Below are positions 18,252 to 27,076 of a stretch of 27,076 nucleotides of DNA, in pieces; within the stretch, counting starts at the first letter, position 1; the number at the start of each line of letters is the position of its first letter. The notes under the pieces are model-generated. The model worked only from the letters and a program-made list of their open reading frames with translations. It did not search any database and was not told where the DNA came from. Position numbers and translations under genes: made by a program. The DNA is from Branchiostoma floridae. Lineage: Eukaryota; Chordata; Leptocardii; Amphioxiformes; Branchiostomatidae. The DNA is taken from positions 18,516,190 to 18,543,265 of the forward strand of contig NC_049992.1 in NCBI RefSeq assembly GCF_000003815.2, in the 5' to 3' direction.

Positions 18252-21200
18252 CTACAGGGGAAAGAAGAATGATACAGAAAATGAAGTACACTTTGTGTTA
18301 AATTGTTCACCTAGCAGATATATGCGTTTACAGATCTCTGTAACTCTTCAAATAGAAATATGAAGATATAGTTTTGGGTGTGCCTGTCTGTCTTTCTGTC
18401 TGTTTGTGTTTCCGGATTTTTGTAGTCAGCATAACTCAAGAACCTCTAGATGAATTACGATTATATTAAGTATGTGGGTATGTGTCGGGTAGACGAATGT
18501 CAAAGTCAATTATTTTTTGGGCCCTAGTATGTAAATTTGGTACTACAGCAGAAATCCCATGTTTTTGCATCTTTTGACCTAGATGTGCTATATGGTCTTA
18601 CTATTTTGTTAGCAGATACCTTGTAACGTAAGGAATACGTGGTGTATGGTTTGGCCCCTTGTCAGGTTGCTCTGGAAGTATAGTTTTTTGGTCAAAATCT
18701 TCTAAGAAGGATAACTGAACAAAGAAATGACATATTTACATGATACGTTTTTATTGAAATGAATTGAATGTACTAACCGTGGGCGCGTCTGGGTGATACA
18801 GACACGAGTAGTTTTTCCCTGGGGCGTAGGTCTCGTTGAAACGTTGCACCTCTCTTTGGTTAACGTTGATACCTACGGGCCTTTCGCAAGGTGCGTACAC
18901 GCACTGACGGTTCTGAGGAAGCGAAAATATGTTGAGATTTTATCATGTTCTCTTATATCTCTAGAGTTATGGCATGATGATGTTGCGAAACAACTCGTGC
19001 CTTGTGGCGAAACGACTTACTTTGTTGTGAAATGACATTTGCGAACTGACATTGTGGCGAAACGACATGTTACCCGCATGATTACGTTCATGGTGATGAT
19101 GATGGTGATGAATGGTTTATTCAAATTAAATCACTCGTAGCCAATGGCTGAATTTGCGAATTCATTACAATTTCAGTCGCAATCAAAACACTACATGTAA
19201 TACAAGTAATAGAGCTACTACAATAGTTGTTGCGAATAAAATACTACCTTAAGTTTTGAGTATACAGATAATAATGAAACATTAAGGAAACCCTATACAG
19301 TATAAACACCAACAAAGGGGGTCAGCATTATTACTTCCAGGAAAATGGAAGTATTTTTGCTATATTGTTTACAGTCTGGAGCTTATGTTGGGGATATCTC
19401 AAGAACCGTTGGAAGGTTTGCAATGGTTTTCGGTGGGTGGGTAGGTGCGGGGATGGGGATGGTGCAGGTGGATTTTGCGCCACCTGTTGGTTGAACTTGA
19501 TACTGCAGCAACACGTTTTGTGTCATATTTTTGCACCTGGACTTGCTGTGGCGTTGATTTTTATGTGGTGGGTAGGTGAATGGCGGATGATGATTTGCTG
19601 TGAATTTCAGCCATGTAGCTTGTACACGGCTGAAAGTGACACTCAGAAGGTAGCCACGAGTGTAGTTGTAGAAGACTAGTTAGACAGCTGTAAAAGTGGC
19701 CATGAGTGAAGTTGCCAACTTGATATTATTAAGTAGTACCACACTAGCGTCACTTTTACTACAAAAGTGCACTTCTTGAATACAGGAACGAATGCTTTGA
19801 TGGCTATGATACCATGTTTTGTCCCTTCATTTCTTGTTCCAAACATTTTTATGTTTCGTTGTTTTACTTTTATTGAATATTTTTTCTTTAAAAATCTCTA
19901 AATATTTCATGGAAATATGAGGTCTACGAACTCTTGTATTGTACTTTTATGGTAGTGAAAAAAACCTGCAGTGCCGCACCGGTGACCCAAGTGCAGTGAG
20001 ACACCACCTTTAGCGATAGAATCCTACCTGCGCGTTGTTCCCATCACTATTCAGCCTTTGTTCAGTGTCGAACAGAACAGCGCTGACGCTGCTGGCGTTA
20101 CCATTGGTGCTTCCTTCATACGTCACGGTCATGCGCAGACAGGGGAAACTGGAAGTGCAACTTCTGCCGCAACTGCAATCAATCCATTGTCCTGTACATA
20201 ATGAATGAGTGAAAGAAAGAATTAATATTCATAAAAATGATATATAAAAATATATGTAGAAATGTCCTTTTGTAGTTTGTAGAGCCTAATGAATGAATGA
20301 ATGAATGAATGACAAGGACTGTTGTTCCAGAAACGTGTGCGACAGGACGAGGCGTGGTTATGCTGTGTGTAGAACAGTAAGAGAAAGACAGGACTGTTGT
20401 TACAGAAACGTGTACGACAGGACGAGGCGTGGTTATGCTGTGTGTAGAACAGTAAGAGAAAGACAGGACTGTTGTTCCAGAAATGTGTACGACAGGACGA
20501 GGCGTGGTTATGCTGTGTGTAGAACAGTAAGAGAAAGACAGGACTGTTGTTCCAGAAATGTGTACGACAGGACGAGGCGTGGTTATGCTGTGTGTAGAAC
20601 AGTAAGAGAAAGACAGGACTGTTGTTCCAGAAACGTGTACGACAGGACGAGGCGTGGTTATGCTGTGTGCAGAACAGTAAGAGAAAGACAGGACTGTTGT
20701 TACAGAAAAGTGTACGACAGGACGAGGCGTGGGTATGATGTGTGCAGAACAGTAAGAGAAAGACAGGACTGTTGTTCCAGAAATGTGTGTGACAGGACTA
20801 GGCGTGGTTATGCTGTGTGCAGAACAGTAAGAGAAAGACAGGACTGTTGTTCCAGAAATGTGTGCGACAGGACTAGGCGTGGTTATGCTATGTGCAGAAC
20901 AGTATGAGAAAGACAGGACTGTTGTTCCAGAAACGTGTACGACAGGACGAGGTGTGGTTATGCTGTGTGCAGATCAGTAAGAGAAAGACAGGACTGTTGT
21001 TCCAGAAATGTGTGCGACAGGACTAGGCGTGGTTATGCTATGTGCAGAACAGTATGAGAAAGACAGGACTGTTGTTCCAGAAACGTGTACGACAGGACGA
21101 GGCGTGGTTATGCTGTGTGCAGAACAGTAAGAGAAAGACAGGACTGTTGTTCCAGAAACGTGTACGACAGGACGAGGTGTAGTTATACTGTGAGAGGAAC

Positions 21201-22015
21201 AATAACAGAAACTCTGGACTGTTGTTTCAGAAATGTGTACGACAGGACGAGGTGTAACTATGTCAGTATGTGTGTACAGAATTGGAACAATAACACAGGA
21301 CTGTTGTCCTAGAAACGTCTATGACAGGACAAGGTGTAAATATGTGTGTACAGAAGTGGAACAGTAACACAGGACTGTTGTCCTAGAAACGTCTATGACA
21401 AGACGAGGTGTAAATATGTGTGTACAGAATTGGAACAGTAACACAGGACTGTTGTCCTAGAAACGTTGATGACAAGACGAGGTGTAACTATGTGTGTACA
21501 GAATTGGAACAGTAACACAGGACTGTTGTCCTAGAAACGTTTATGACGAGACGAGGTGTAACTGTGTACAGAATTGTAACAGAAACGCAAGACGGTTGTT
21601 CCAGAAACTTCTGAAGCGAGAGGAGGTGTAATTATGTTGCGTTTTATATTTTGATATTTGTATATATTGTAAATAATTTTTATGCTCTCCCAGAGTGGAG
21701 GAATAAAGGAAGGAAAAGAAAGGAATGAATGGATGAATGAATGGTTATCATTGTGTGGTTCAAAATACGTGAAAATTTGTTACTAAATGAGATAAATGTC
21801 AGGTAATCACAGTAAGACATACCAGTGAGAGAGCTCGTTGTCGTAGTACAGGTTGTGGGTTGGAACTCGAGAGAGTTGGTTTCCACCATAGGTTTGACGA
21901 TGTAGATTCCGCAAACGATGATGGCGGCCGCCCCACCCGCCGCCAGGAGTGCTGCCATCCAACCGTAACACTTCAAATCCTTGTACTGTTTGTTTAGTTT
22001 CTGCCTTTCGGCCAT
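17964..22015 (-). CDS. Gene C: BK-channel beta-subunit-like protein with transposon-truncated tail (259 aa as it stands)
   Basis: Joining 21823-22015, 20028-20191, 18778-18912 and 17964-18251 gives 259 residues. TM1, the eight-cysteine loop (WIDCSCGRSC, FPC, QCVYAPC, YSCLYHPD), sequons NET and NYS, and TM2 (MFHSMLWSSIGFVIF) are intact and very close to gene B. In the tail, after ...QAMASGQY, the frame runs into the transposon and ends about 20 residues later at 17966-17964. The PPxY motif and Tyr/Gln-rich end are therefore lost unless the element is removed by splicing. The channel-contacting part should still fold, so this may be a working tail-less subunit or an early pseudogene. Confidence 0.75.
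18367..19175. repeat. Intronic repeats of gene C matching gene B introns 3 and 2
   Basis: 18367-18495 matches 10277-10400 (intron 3). 18983-19068 has the 'gcgaaacgac' copies, and 19091-19175 the LINE-like tail (CAGCCATTGGCTAC, GAATAAACCATTCATC). Exon 3 at 18778-18912 sits between these blocks. They support B and C as recent duplicates. Confidence 0.5.
18778..18912 (-). CDS. Gene C exon 3: distal extracellular loop
   Basis: Acceptor TTCCTCAG, donor ACG|GTTAGT, 135 bp (45 codons), two codons longer than A and B through the variable stretch RPVGINVNQ. Ends GKNYSCLYHPDAPT. Confidence 0.84.
19325..20012. repeat. Gene C intron 2 segment not shared with gene B intron 2, ending in a MITE remnant
   Basis: After 'aacaccaacaaagggggtcagca' the alignment with gene B stops and resumes near 19967. 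The interior has 'ctcaagaaccgttggaaggt', related to the intron 3 repeat, and 19789-19845 matches 12079-12131 of gene B intron 1. 19967-20012 is the right arm of the GCACCGGTGC MITE. Confidence 0.4.
20028..20191 (-). CDS. Gene C exon 2: cysteine-rich extracellular loop
   Basis: Acceptor begins TTATGTACAG, donor CAG|GTAGGATT, 164 bp (55 codons). Same cysteines as gene B; the Ser run is reduced to NASSVSA. Confidence 0.84.
20311..21640. repeat. 75-bp minisatellite in gene C intron 1
   Basis: About 18 tandem units. Units starting at 20316, 20391, 20466 and on to 21216 are exactly 75 bp (ggactgttgttccagaaacg...); later ones are 73-83 bp and more diverged. Because 75 is a multiple of three, the plus strand stays open for 200 codons as DCCSRNVYDRTRRGYAVCRT repeats. 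Stops (GTATGAG variants) and lack of any splice or start context argue against coding. Confidence 0.93.
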
Positions 22016-22021
22016 CTTGTC
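21823..22021 (-). CDS. Gene C exon 1 (coding 21823-22015): N-terminus and TM1
   Basis: Acceptor TTCCTACAG, six leader bases, ATG at 22015-22013; donor CTCACTG|GTATGT, phase 1. MAERQKLNKQYKDLKCYGW then TM1. Differs from gene B at few residues. Confidence 0.83.
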
Positions 22022-23277
22022 CTGTAGGAATGAATTCCATTTTGTAAGGGATTTTTGTCCAACTTATGATAGAAATAGACACAAATTGTTGGTCTATTGA
22101 ATGTAAGTCTGATACAATGTTATCACATCGAACTAGAAGGACTCTAGAACTTGGCGTTCTCTCATTGGTTGAACTGATAACTGTGTGGTCCAAGTCAGTG
22201 TTGGTCCAAAATACCGATCTAATACTAATAGACCGATTCACAACCGAATATGGGAATTTTATATCTAATGCATATATCTAAAAAAAACGTCGACAATTTC
22301 ATCTTTCACTGTACACAGAAAAGAACTCAAACCCAATAGCGACCGTTTTATATTAGTTGTAGCACTAGATGACGACTCGCATATCTCTTAACGTTTATTT
22401 CATTAACAGTATTCTATACCTTATCATATACTATTTATATCATTATTGTATCCCCATGTATACTTGCAATTAGCCTGCGGGCAGGAATTTGCAATAAAGT
22501 AATCTATTTCTATTCTGGGAGGCCGGATTTTGAATAGATCCCGTCGCACGTATCCTGGTAGATACATATTTCGACTAAATCGAGAATAGATCAAACTAGA
22601 GTTCGACGGACACATCTCTTCGCCAAATAATCATGCCCTTATTAAGACTTTAACGTCTTATCATGTATTACTAAATAGTACCTACCCCAATAGCAAATGA
22701 CTGCATGAACGTGTGTTCCTCACAAACCCACAAATGCTACCAAAAACATAACCTTCTCGGCGAACTGGTGACAAGGAAATGATGTACAATGTTGTGATAC
22801 TTTCCAGCGCAACTTTCATAGTGTTTTGTTAAAATCAGACTCTACCAGACTCCAGCCTGGCCGAATAGTATTGATTTTAGGGGGCCTTGGACTGTGACCA
22901 AAGATGACCTCGGGTAGCATCCCTGGTCAATCAGAATTTCATGCTCGTCAGACTGGCTGTCTTGACCTACTTTTTCTCTGTTTTTAGACATCTATGTGCC
23001 GATTCAAGTTCTTTCGGGTGACTCCGTCACAAGTATATCTTTAACCTATATAGAAGTTTCCCTAAGTAATTATATAAAATAGATAGTGATTTATATAATT
23101 TGCATCTCATTATGTTCATTATCACCCAAAGTAACTACCTACCAAAAACGAAGACTATCCAACAATCTCTTCTGGAGTTATCCTTCTTAAAAGTTACGAA
23201 CTATAAGACCCACTGCAGTTCCAAACAAGCTGCTAGGGGGGCCAAAATTACACCATTCACTCCTAGTCCCAACAGCT

Positions 23278-23445
23278 TAATCTCCAAGCAGATCTTGCTG
23301 TGGCAAATGGGAAAGAGTTTAGCCGGCAGAGGAGTTATTGGCCACAGCCACAGCCCGGTGGCCAATAATCCTCCCTTGCCGGCTAATTCCTTCCCCAGCT
23401 TATGTTACTGTTTTAATGCAACCGGAGGAATCTGCTTGGAGATTA
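23278..23445. mobile_element. Foldback MITE (168 bp)
   Basis: Outer arms TAATCTCCAAGCAGAT and ATCTGCTTGGAGATTA, inner arms TTAGCCGGCA/TGCCGGCTAA and TTATTGGCCAC/GTGGCCAATAA around a 12-base centre. Lies in the 1.4 kb absent from the gene B flank. A single arm-like word (CTGCTTGGAGATTA) also occurs at about 6124. Confidence 0.75.
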
Positions 23446-24109
23446 CCAACAGCTATCCACCACTAAAAAATTATGAACCTGGCACTTCTGGAAAATTTAG
23501 GCTCAAGCTTTGACGCTCACTTGCAGTACCAAAACAAGTCGCCAGGAGGCCCATTATCGAACTTGACCTCCCTTTCTGTGTCCCCTAGCTATCAACAAAA
23601 TATCATTAGCATTCATCAAAAGCATCTTGAGTTATCTTGCATACAGACAAACGCACTTACATATAAAGTCAGCTACAGCACCGTAGGTAAAAGCTAGCTA
23701 AACCATTCTCGCACAAGACAATCCTTTACACAACCGCTACACACCTACCAAATATCGTAGAAATCGCCCAGCTGCATTTTGACTTATGCTTCCTGAAACA
23801 AACCTCGAAAAAATACAAAGCTCGCTGCTGTACCGTAGGAAAACGCCAAGTAAACCATTTTCAAACTAGGCATGCCTTTCGACAACCGCTACACACCTAC
23901 AAAAAATCAAAAAGTTCCATCCACAATTTCTCGACTTATATGTTGTTGACCTACATACAGACCCAAGTCGACAAAAACATACTCTATCGCCATTGGCGAA
24001 GAGAATAACGGTGACCGATGACGTATCAGTGTATACGCAAAAAAAAAACCTGAAAAATCCCTGTACAATGTACTTATCTGCAATGATACGACCGCGAGGT
24101 CAATTCATT

Positions 24110-24196
24110 CCCTTGATAATAGCCTCCGGCTAGCTGGGTAGCCCTGGCTGTATTTCTCATGATTATACAGCCGAATAAATCAAATCAAATCAAAAA
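24110..24196 (+). mobile_element. 5'-truncated LINE 3' tail
   Basis: 'ccttgataatagcct', 'gggtagccctggctg', 'catgattatacagccgaata' then (AATCA)n. It is the reverse complement of 25902-25985, the end of the LINE below, and is missing from the matching place in the gene B flank (about 13705). Confidence 0.75.
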
Positions 24197-24834
24197 ATCC
24201 TTTATTTATTTAGTTAGATGGGCGTGTGCTATTAAGTTTCGTATCCACTGGTCTCACAAAGTAGGTCAAATCTCTATTCAACCCCTATAATCCAAAGAAC
24301 AAGCGATATTTGAAGATAATTTTGTGATGACAATCTCATTTTTGCGTACACAACATTGCCATGTATGTCGAAGGGCATGTTTTTCTCTAAACTCGGAGAA
24401 AATGTTTTAGCTATTTACTTCTCCACAACATGGTGAGTCCTTAGTACCATGTAAACTGTAAAAAAAACCTGCAAGATATCTGGAGTGAAGACTGATTCTA
24501 CTTCGATTTATTTTCATGATTCTCTTTAGTAATAGGACACCAACAGGTGTTGCCGACAAAATAGTAGACTTTTTGAGAACGAAGACTTCTATTTGCACAC
24601 AACCCGTCACGTCATGTCTGACCGTACACACACAAGTAGTAGCAGTTACATATGCCGTTTTTGTTCTATTTTGTTTCACTGTTGTCACTATGAACAAATT
24701 TACATGTACACAAAGACATATAGACAGGAATGGTACAATAGACATGAAGGTCACTTACTTTCGGAGCACAGGAAAACAGGAGAAAATGTGCCGGGCACTG
24801 AGCTGGTATGACCCACTATCGGCTGTTATCTGTA

Positions 24835-25309
24835 GGGGTGACGTAACCATTAGCACATGCGCCTAGAGCCCACGGTGAGAATAAAAACAAGGCTTTAAAC
24901 CATTGAAAAGCCTTTCTTGGTGGGATTTTATGTGAAATCTGGGCATTTGGGGAGTGGCTGCAGTAGGAAAGACCCTACACTTGTAGAATTAGTTGTAAAA
25001 ATGACCTTTCTCTATCGAGGGGGTTTCCGCACCCCCCTGAAATAGTGGTATCGTCGCCAGAATGCTGTTTTCAGCCAAATGGGCCAATCCAAGGGCTCTA
25101 ATTAGGGGGGGGGGGGTGTATCAAAAGATTAGCCGTATAGAAATTCTTGCAAATGAATTTGCTGAGACTGGACATAGTAGGCTATCATTTGAAGGTAAGT
25201 TTGTATGGCTTGAACTTTTTATTCTTGAGATAATTGCATATTTGTTTCCTCAACTTTCCAATTGGAACGCATGTATTACTGGGGGAAATTCTAATGGCAT
25301 CGTCTCCCC
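24835..25309. mobile_element. 475-bp MITE with TGTA duplication
   Basis: Ends GGGGTGACGTAACCATTAG and (inverted) GGGGAGACGATGCCATTAG, flanked by TGTA at 24831-24834 and 25310-25313. The gene B flank has the empty site with a single TGTA at 14383-14386. No coding capacity. Confidence 0.75.
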
Positions 25310-25322
25310 TGTACCCCTCAAG

Positions 25323-25361
25323 TGATGACGACACTTGTTACCATGGTTACTGTAACCTGAT
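25323..25361. promoter_or_regulatory. Conserved X-box-like element upstream of gene C
   Basis: Copy of the block at 6634-6672; centre GTTACCATGGTTAC (25337-25350), one base off the X-box consensus, then GGTTACTGTAACC. Starts 14 bp from the MITE insertion site. Confidence 0.38.
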
Positions 25362-25421
25362 ACCTCGAGTATGTAACGTGACATTTTCTATATGGGACAC
25401 GGGTCTTAGCGGAGGATCTGA

Positions 25422-25647
25422 TACCCTGGTTGTCAGACCGACGACCGAGCCACCAGTCAGTTTCTTCGGCGACCCAAGGCAGTCTGCCCGCCGATCTAAA
25501 TTATAGCGCTCCGGGGAGTTTAGCTCGACCAGCAAAAATCCTTCCGGGCTAAAATTCTCCGGGGCATCAAATCTGATCGGCGGGTAAACTGCATTCAGCC
25601 GCCGAAGAAACCGACTACCACTCCTGGTGGGTCTGGTTGACAGGGTA
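25422..25647. mobile_element. MITE with long inverted repeats, copy of 14683-14903
   Basis: Left TACCCTGGTTGTCAGACC, right GGTCTGGTTGACAGGGTA, inner CGCCGAAGAAA arms. It has better-preserved outer termini than the 14683 copy, and defines the element as 226 bp. Confidence 0.75.
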
Positions 25648-25901
25648 ATTAATAATGATCTAATCTTTCAGATTATCTGAAATTGACATTTTCTTCTTGT
25701 TTGCTCGCATCAACCTCCTTGCAACCAGTAAACAAGTTAGATTTCAGACTACCTTCATTGACTGCTGTATTTACGGTTGACGCCTGCGTCGACATGATAT
25801 GCAAACTGACGGTTGACACTTGAGTCAAGAGAGGCAAACTGAAATGAGATTGGTGTATATTGTGTCTCCGTTCTTTGAGAATTGCATACAAACGATGTGT
25901 T

Positions 25902-26721
25902 TGATTTGATTTGATTTATTCGGCTGTATAATCATGAGAAATACAGCCAGGGCTACCCAACTAGCCTGAGGCTATTATCAAGGGCTAGCCCTGGTAACAT
26001 TACAATATACGTTATACAATAGTATACAATATACAACAGTATTAACGATACATGTAACTTTGACTACAGAGGTGATCCGTGTTTACAGCTTGACTAGCAG
26101 TCGTACGATCTAGAATGTCAGTCTATGATACAAATGATATTACTCGGTTATCTATATAAGGCTAGTTAGTCAGCGATTAACACGTTTGAACGCTATAATG
26201 TATACGTTCTACAGTGCAGATCGTTCAGTAGGAACAGTAGTTGTTGCCATCAATAGCTACTATCAGTAATACAATGACTATTAGGAAACTATGATATGCT
26301 TTATCAAGCGTTTACAGAGTATTTGTTATCAGGCGACGTGCGCAGTCTATTTTTGAAGGAGCTGATGGTGCTAGCTGTACGGGTACTACTGGGGAGAGAG
26401 TTCCAGAGGGAAATTGCTCTGCTCACAAATGTTCTCTGAGATCGTGTAGTCTTGTATGCAGGAGTAGTCAAATGTTCACTGTTTCTTAGGGGGTAGCGGG
26501 AGTCGATAGCAGACGCTCGTGCATGAGGAAGCAGACTTTGCAGGTGTGGGGGGCAACGTCCATTCAACAGTTTGTACATGGTTACTGCCGTATGGAACTT
26601 GCGTCGGTACTGTAGTGACGGTAGGGATAGTTCGGAGTAGAGACGTTCGTATGAAGGGTACGGTAGTCCGAAGTGGCCACTGATAATCCTGGTGGTTTGG
26701 TACTGGACAGATTCCAGGATC
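25902..26721 (-). mobile_element. 5'-truncated CR1/L2-like LINE
   Basis: 820 bp flanked by a 12-bp duplication AAACGATGTGTT (25890-25901 and 26722-26733). The minus strand starts inside a reverse-transcriptase ORF, ends it at 26304, and finishes with a 3' UTR and (AAATC)n tail, as in CR1-, L2- or Crack-type elements. The gene B flank (near 15110) has the uninterrupted site. Confidence 0.88.
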
Positions 26722-26723
26722 AA
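26304..26723 (-). CDS. C-terminal part of a LINE reverse-transcriptase polyprotein (partial)
   Basis: 139 residues. RRKFHTAVTMYKLLNGRCPP, YPLRNSEHL and FVSRAISLWNSLPSS, then SSFKNRL are the usual C-terminal motifs after the RT domain in CR1/L2-like non-LTR elements, including the WNxLP signature and the closing FKxxL helix. The RT and endonuclease domains are absent by 5' truncation, so the fragment is not functional. The first few bases lie in the target duplication. Confidence 0.8.
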   Translation of the reverse strand: MILESVQYQTTRIISGHFGLPYPSYERLYSELSLPSLQYRRKFHTAVTMYKLLNGRCPPHLQSLLPHARASAIDSRYPLRNSEHLTTPAYKTTRSQRTFVSRAISLWNSLPSSTRTASTISSFKNRLRTSPDNKYSVNA

Positions 26724-26827
26724 ACGATGTGTTGACTTGGTATTCGAGGGTCAGCTTGGTTCGAATATTCTCGAAGGTTCCATGTAAGAGATAAATCCTG
26801 GGCGATGGGCTACATTATCATTACAGT

Positions 26828-26862
26828 CTCTCTCTCTCTCTCTCTCTTCCTCTCTCTCTTCA
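26828..26862. repeat. (CT)n microsatellite
   Basis: About 16 CT steps with one TTCC interruption. Confidence 0.95.
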
Positions 26863-27076
26863 TATATACCATATGAAGTTATGCTGACTACAATATTCGG
26901 AAAACACAGACACACAGACAAAAACACACCTACATTTTGTATACAGTGAATAACAACTCCAGAAAGCAATATGAGTGAGAAACTGAGCACAGCTTTAATG
27001 CACTTGTATGCAACTACAGAACAAATTGTTTTTGAAGAACGAAGCGTTGGTACTCTCTAACATAACTAAGAGGTCA

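Larger units (their letters stand above)
22022..27076. other. Upstream flank of gene C, expanded copy of 13111-15430
   Basis: No host gene recognised. It matches the gene B flank in blocks but has about 1.4 kb extra (22597-23998), a LINE tail (24110-24196), a MITE (24835-25309) and a truncated LINE (25902-26721). The 26980-27040 end repeats 'gagcacagctttaatg' and 'cttgtatgca' from the gene C 3' flank, so another unit probably follows. Confidence 0.6.

Noticed and set aside
20305-20907. 200-residue Cys-rich repetitive plus-strand frame
   Set aside because: It is a 75-bp minisatellite; a unit divisible by three keeps any stop-free frame open, other units carry stops, and the array lies in an intron.
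20311-21640. CRISPR-like array
   Set aside because: Units are contiguous with no variable spacers, in an intron-bearing eukaryotic gene.
22066-22281. Short plus-strand frame upstream of gene C exon 1
   Set aside because: Antisense chance frame; the conserved signal there belongs to the minus-strand intron before exon 1.
23100-23513. 137-codon plus-strand frame
   Set aside because: Spans a foldback MITE and has no recognisable domain.

Overview
The window looks like a stretch of nuclear DNA from a marine invertebrate chordate. The genes have short exons with GT-AG introns, and the non-coding DNA is crowded with small inverted-repeat transposons, microsatellites and CR1/L2-like LINE tails. 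A lancelet (Branchiostoma) is my best guess, but that is an inference from style, not a match I could run. A 105-base run of N at 8438-8542 shows this is a draft scaffold.

The only host genes I can support are three tandem copies of one four-exon gene, all on the minus strand: copy A (exons between 4511 and 1130), copy B (13110 to 9815) and copy C (22021 to 17964, with a displaced 3' piece at 16171-16312). Each encodes about 260-280 residues: a short cytosolic N-terminus, TM1, a cysteine-rich and N-glycosylable extracellular loop, TM2, and a long proline-rich cytosolic tail. Cysteine pattern, loop motifs and topology match the BK (Slo1) calcium-activated potassium channel beta subunits (KCNMB family). 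The 80-residue tail with a PPxY motif is not typical of vertebrate members. B and C are close paralogues with alignable introns; A is more diverged. Exon phases (1, 0, 0) are the same in all three.

Layout by region: 1-1129, 3' flank of A, partly duplicated at about 9076-9755; 1130-4511, gene A; 4512-9075, intergenic DNA with a Penelope-like hammerhead-like motif, a conserved X-box-like element, a long hairpin, a 10-bp tandem repeat, a tRNA-like sequence and the gap; 9076-9814, 3' flank of B with a MITE; 9815-13110, gene B; 13111-16170, B upstream flank and C 3' flank; 16171-22021, gene C, whose last exon is split by a 1.7-kb transposon; 22022-27076, C upstream flank, a larger version of the B flank with an extra 1.4 kb, a MITE and a truncated LINE. 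The right edge repeats the 3' flank of C, so a fourth copy probably lies beyond 27076.

The window therefore records local gene amplification (unit about 6-11 kb) with later transposon insertions that can be read cleanly because the paralogous units preserve empty sites. The products are presumably auxiliary channel subunits; no pore-forming channel gene is present here.
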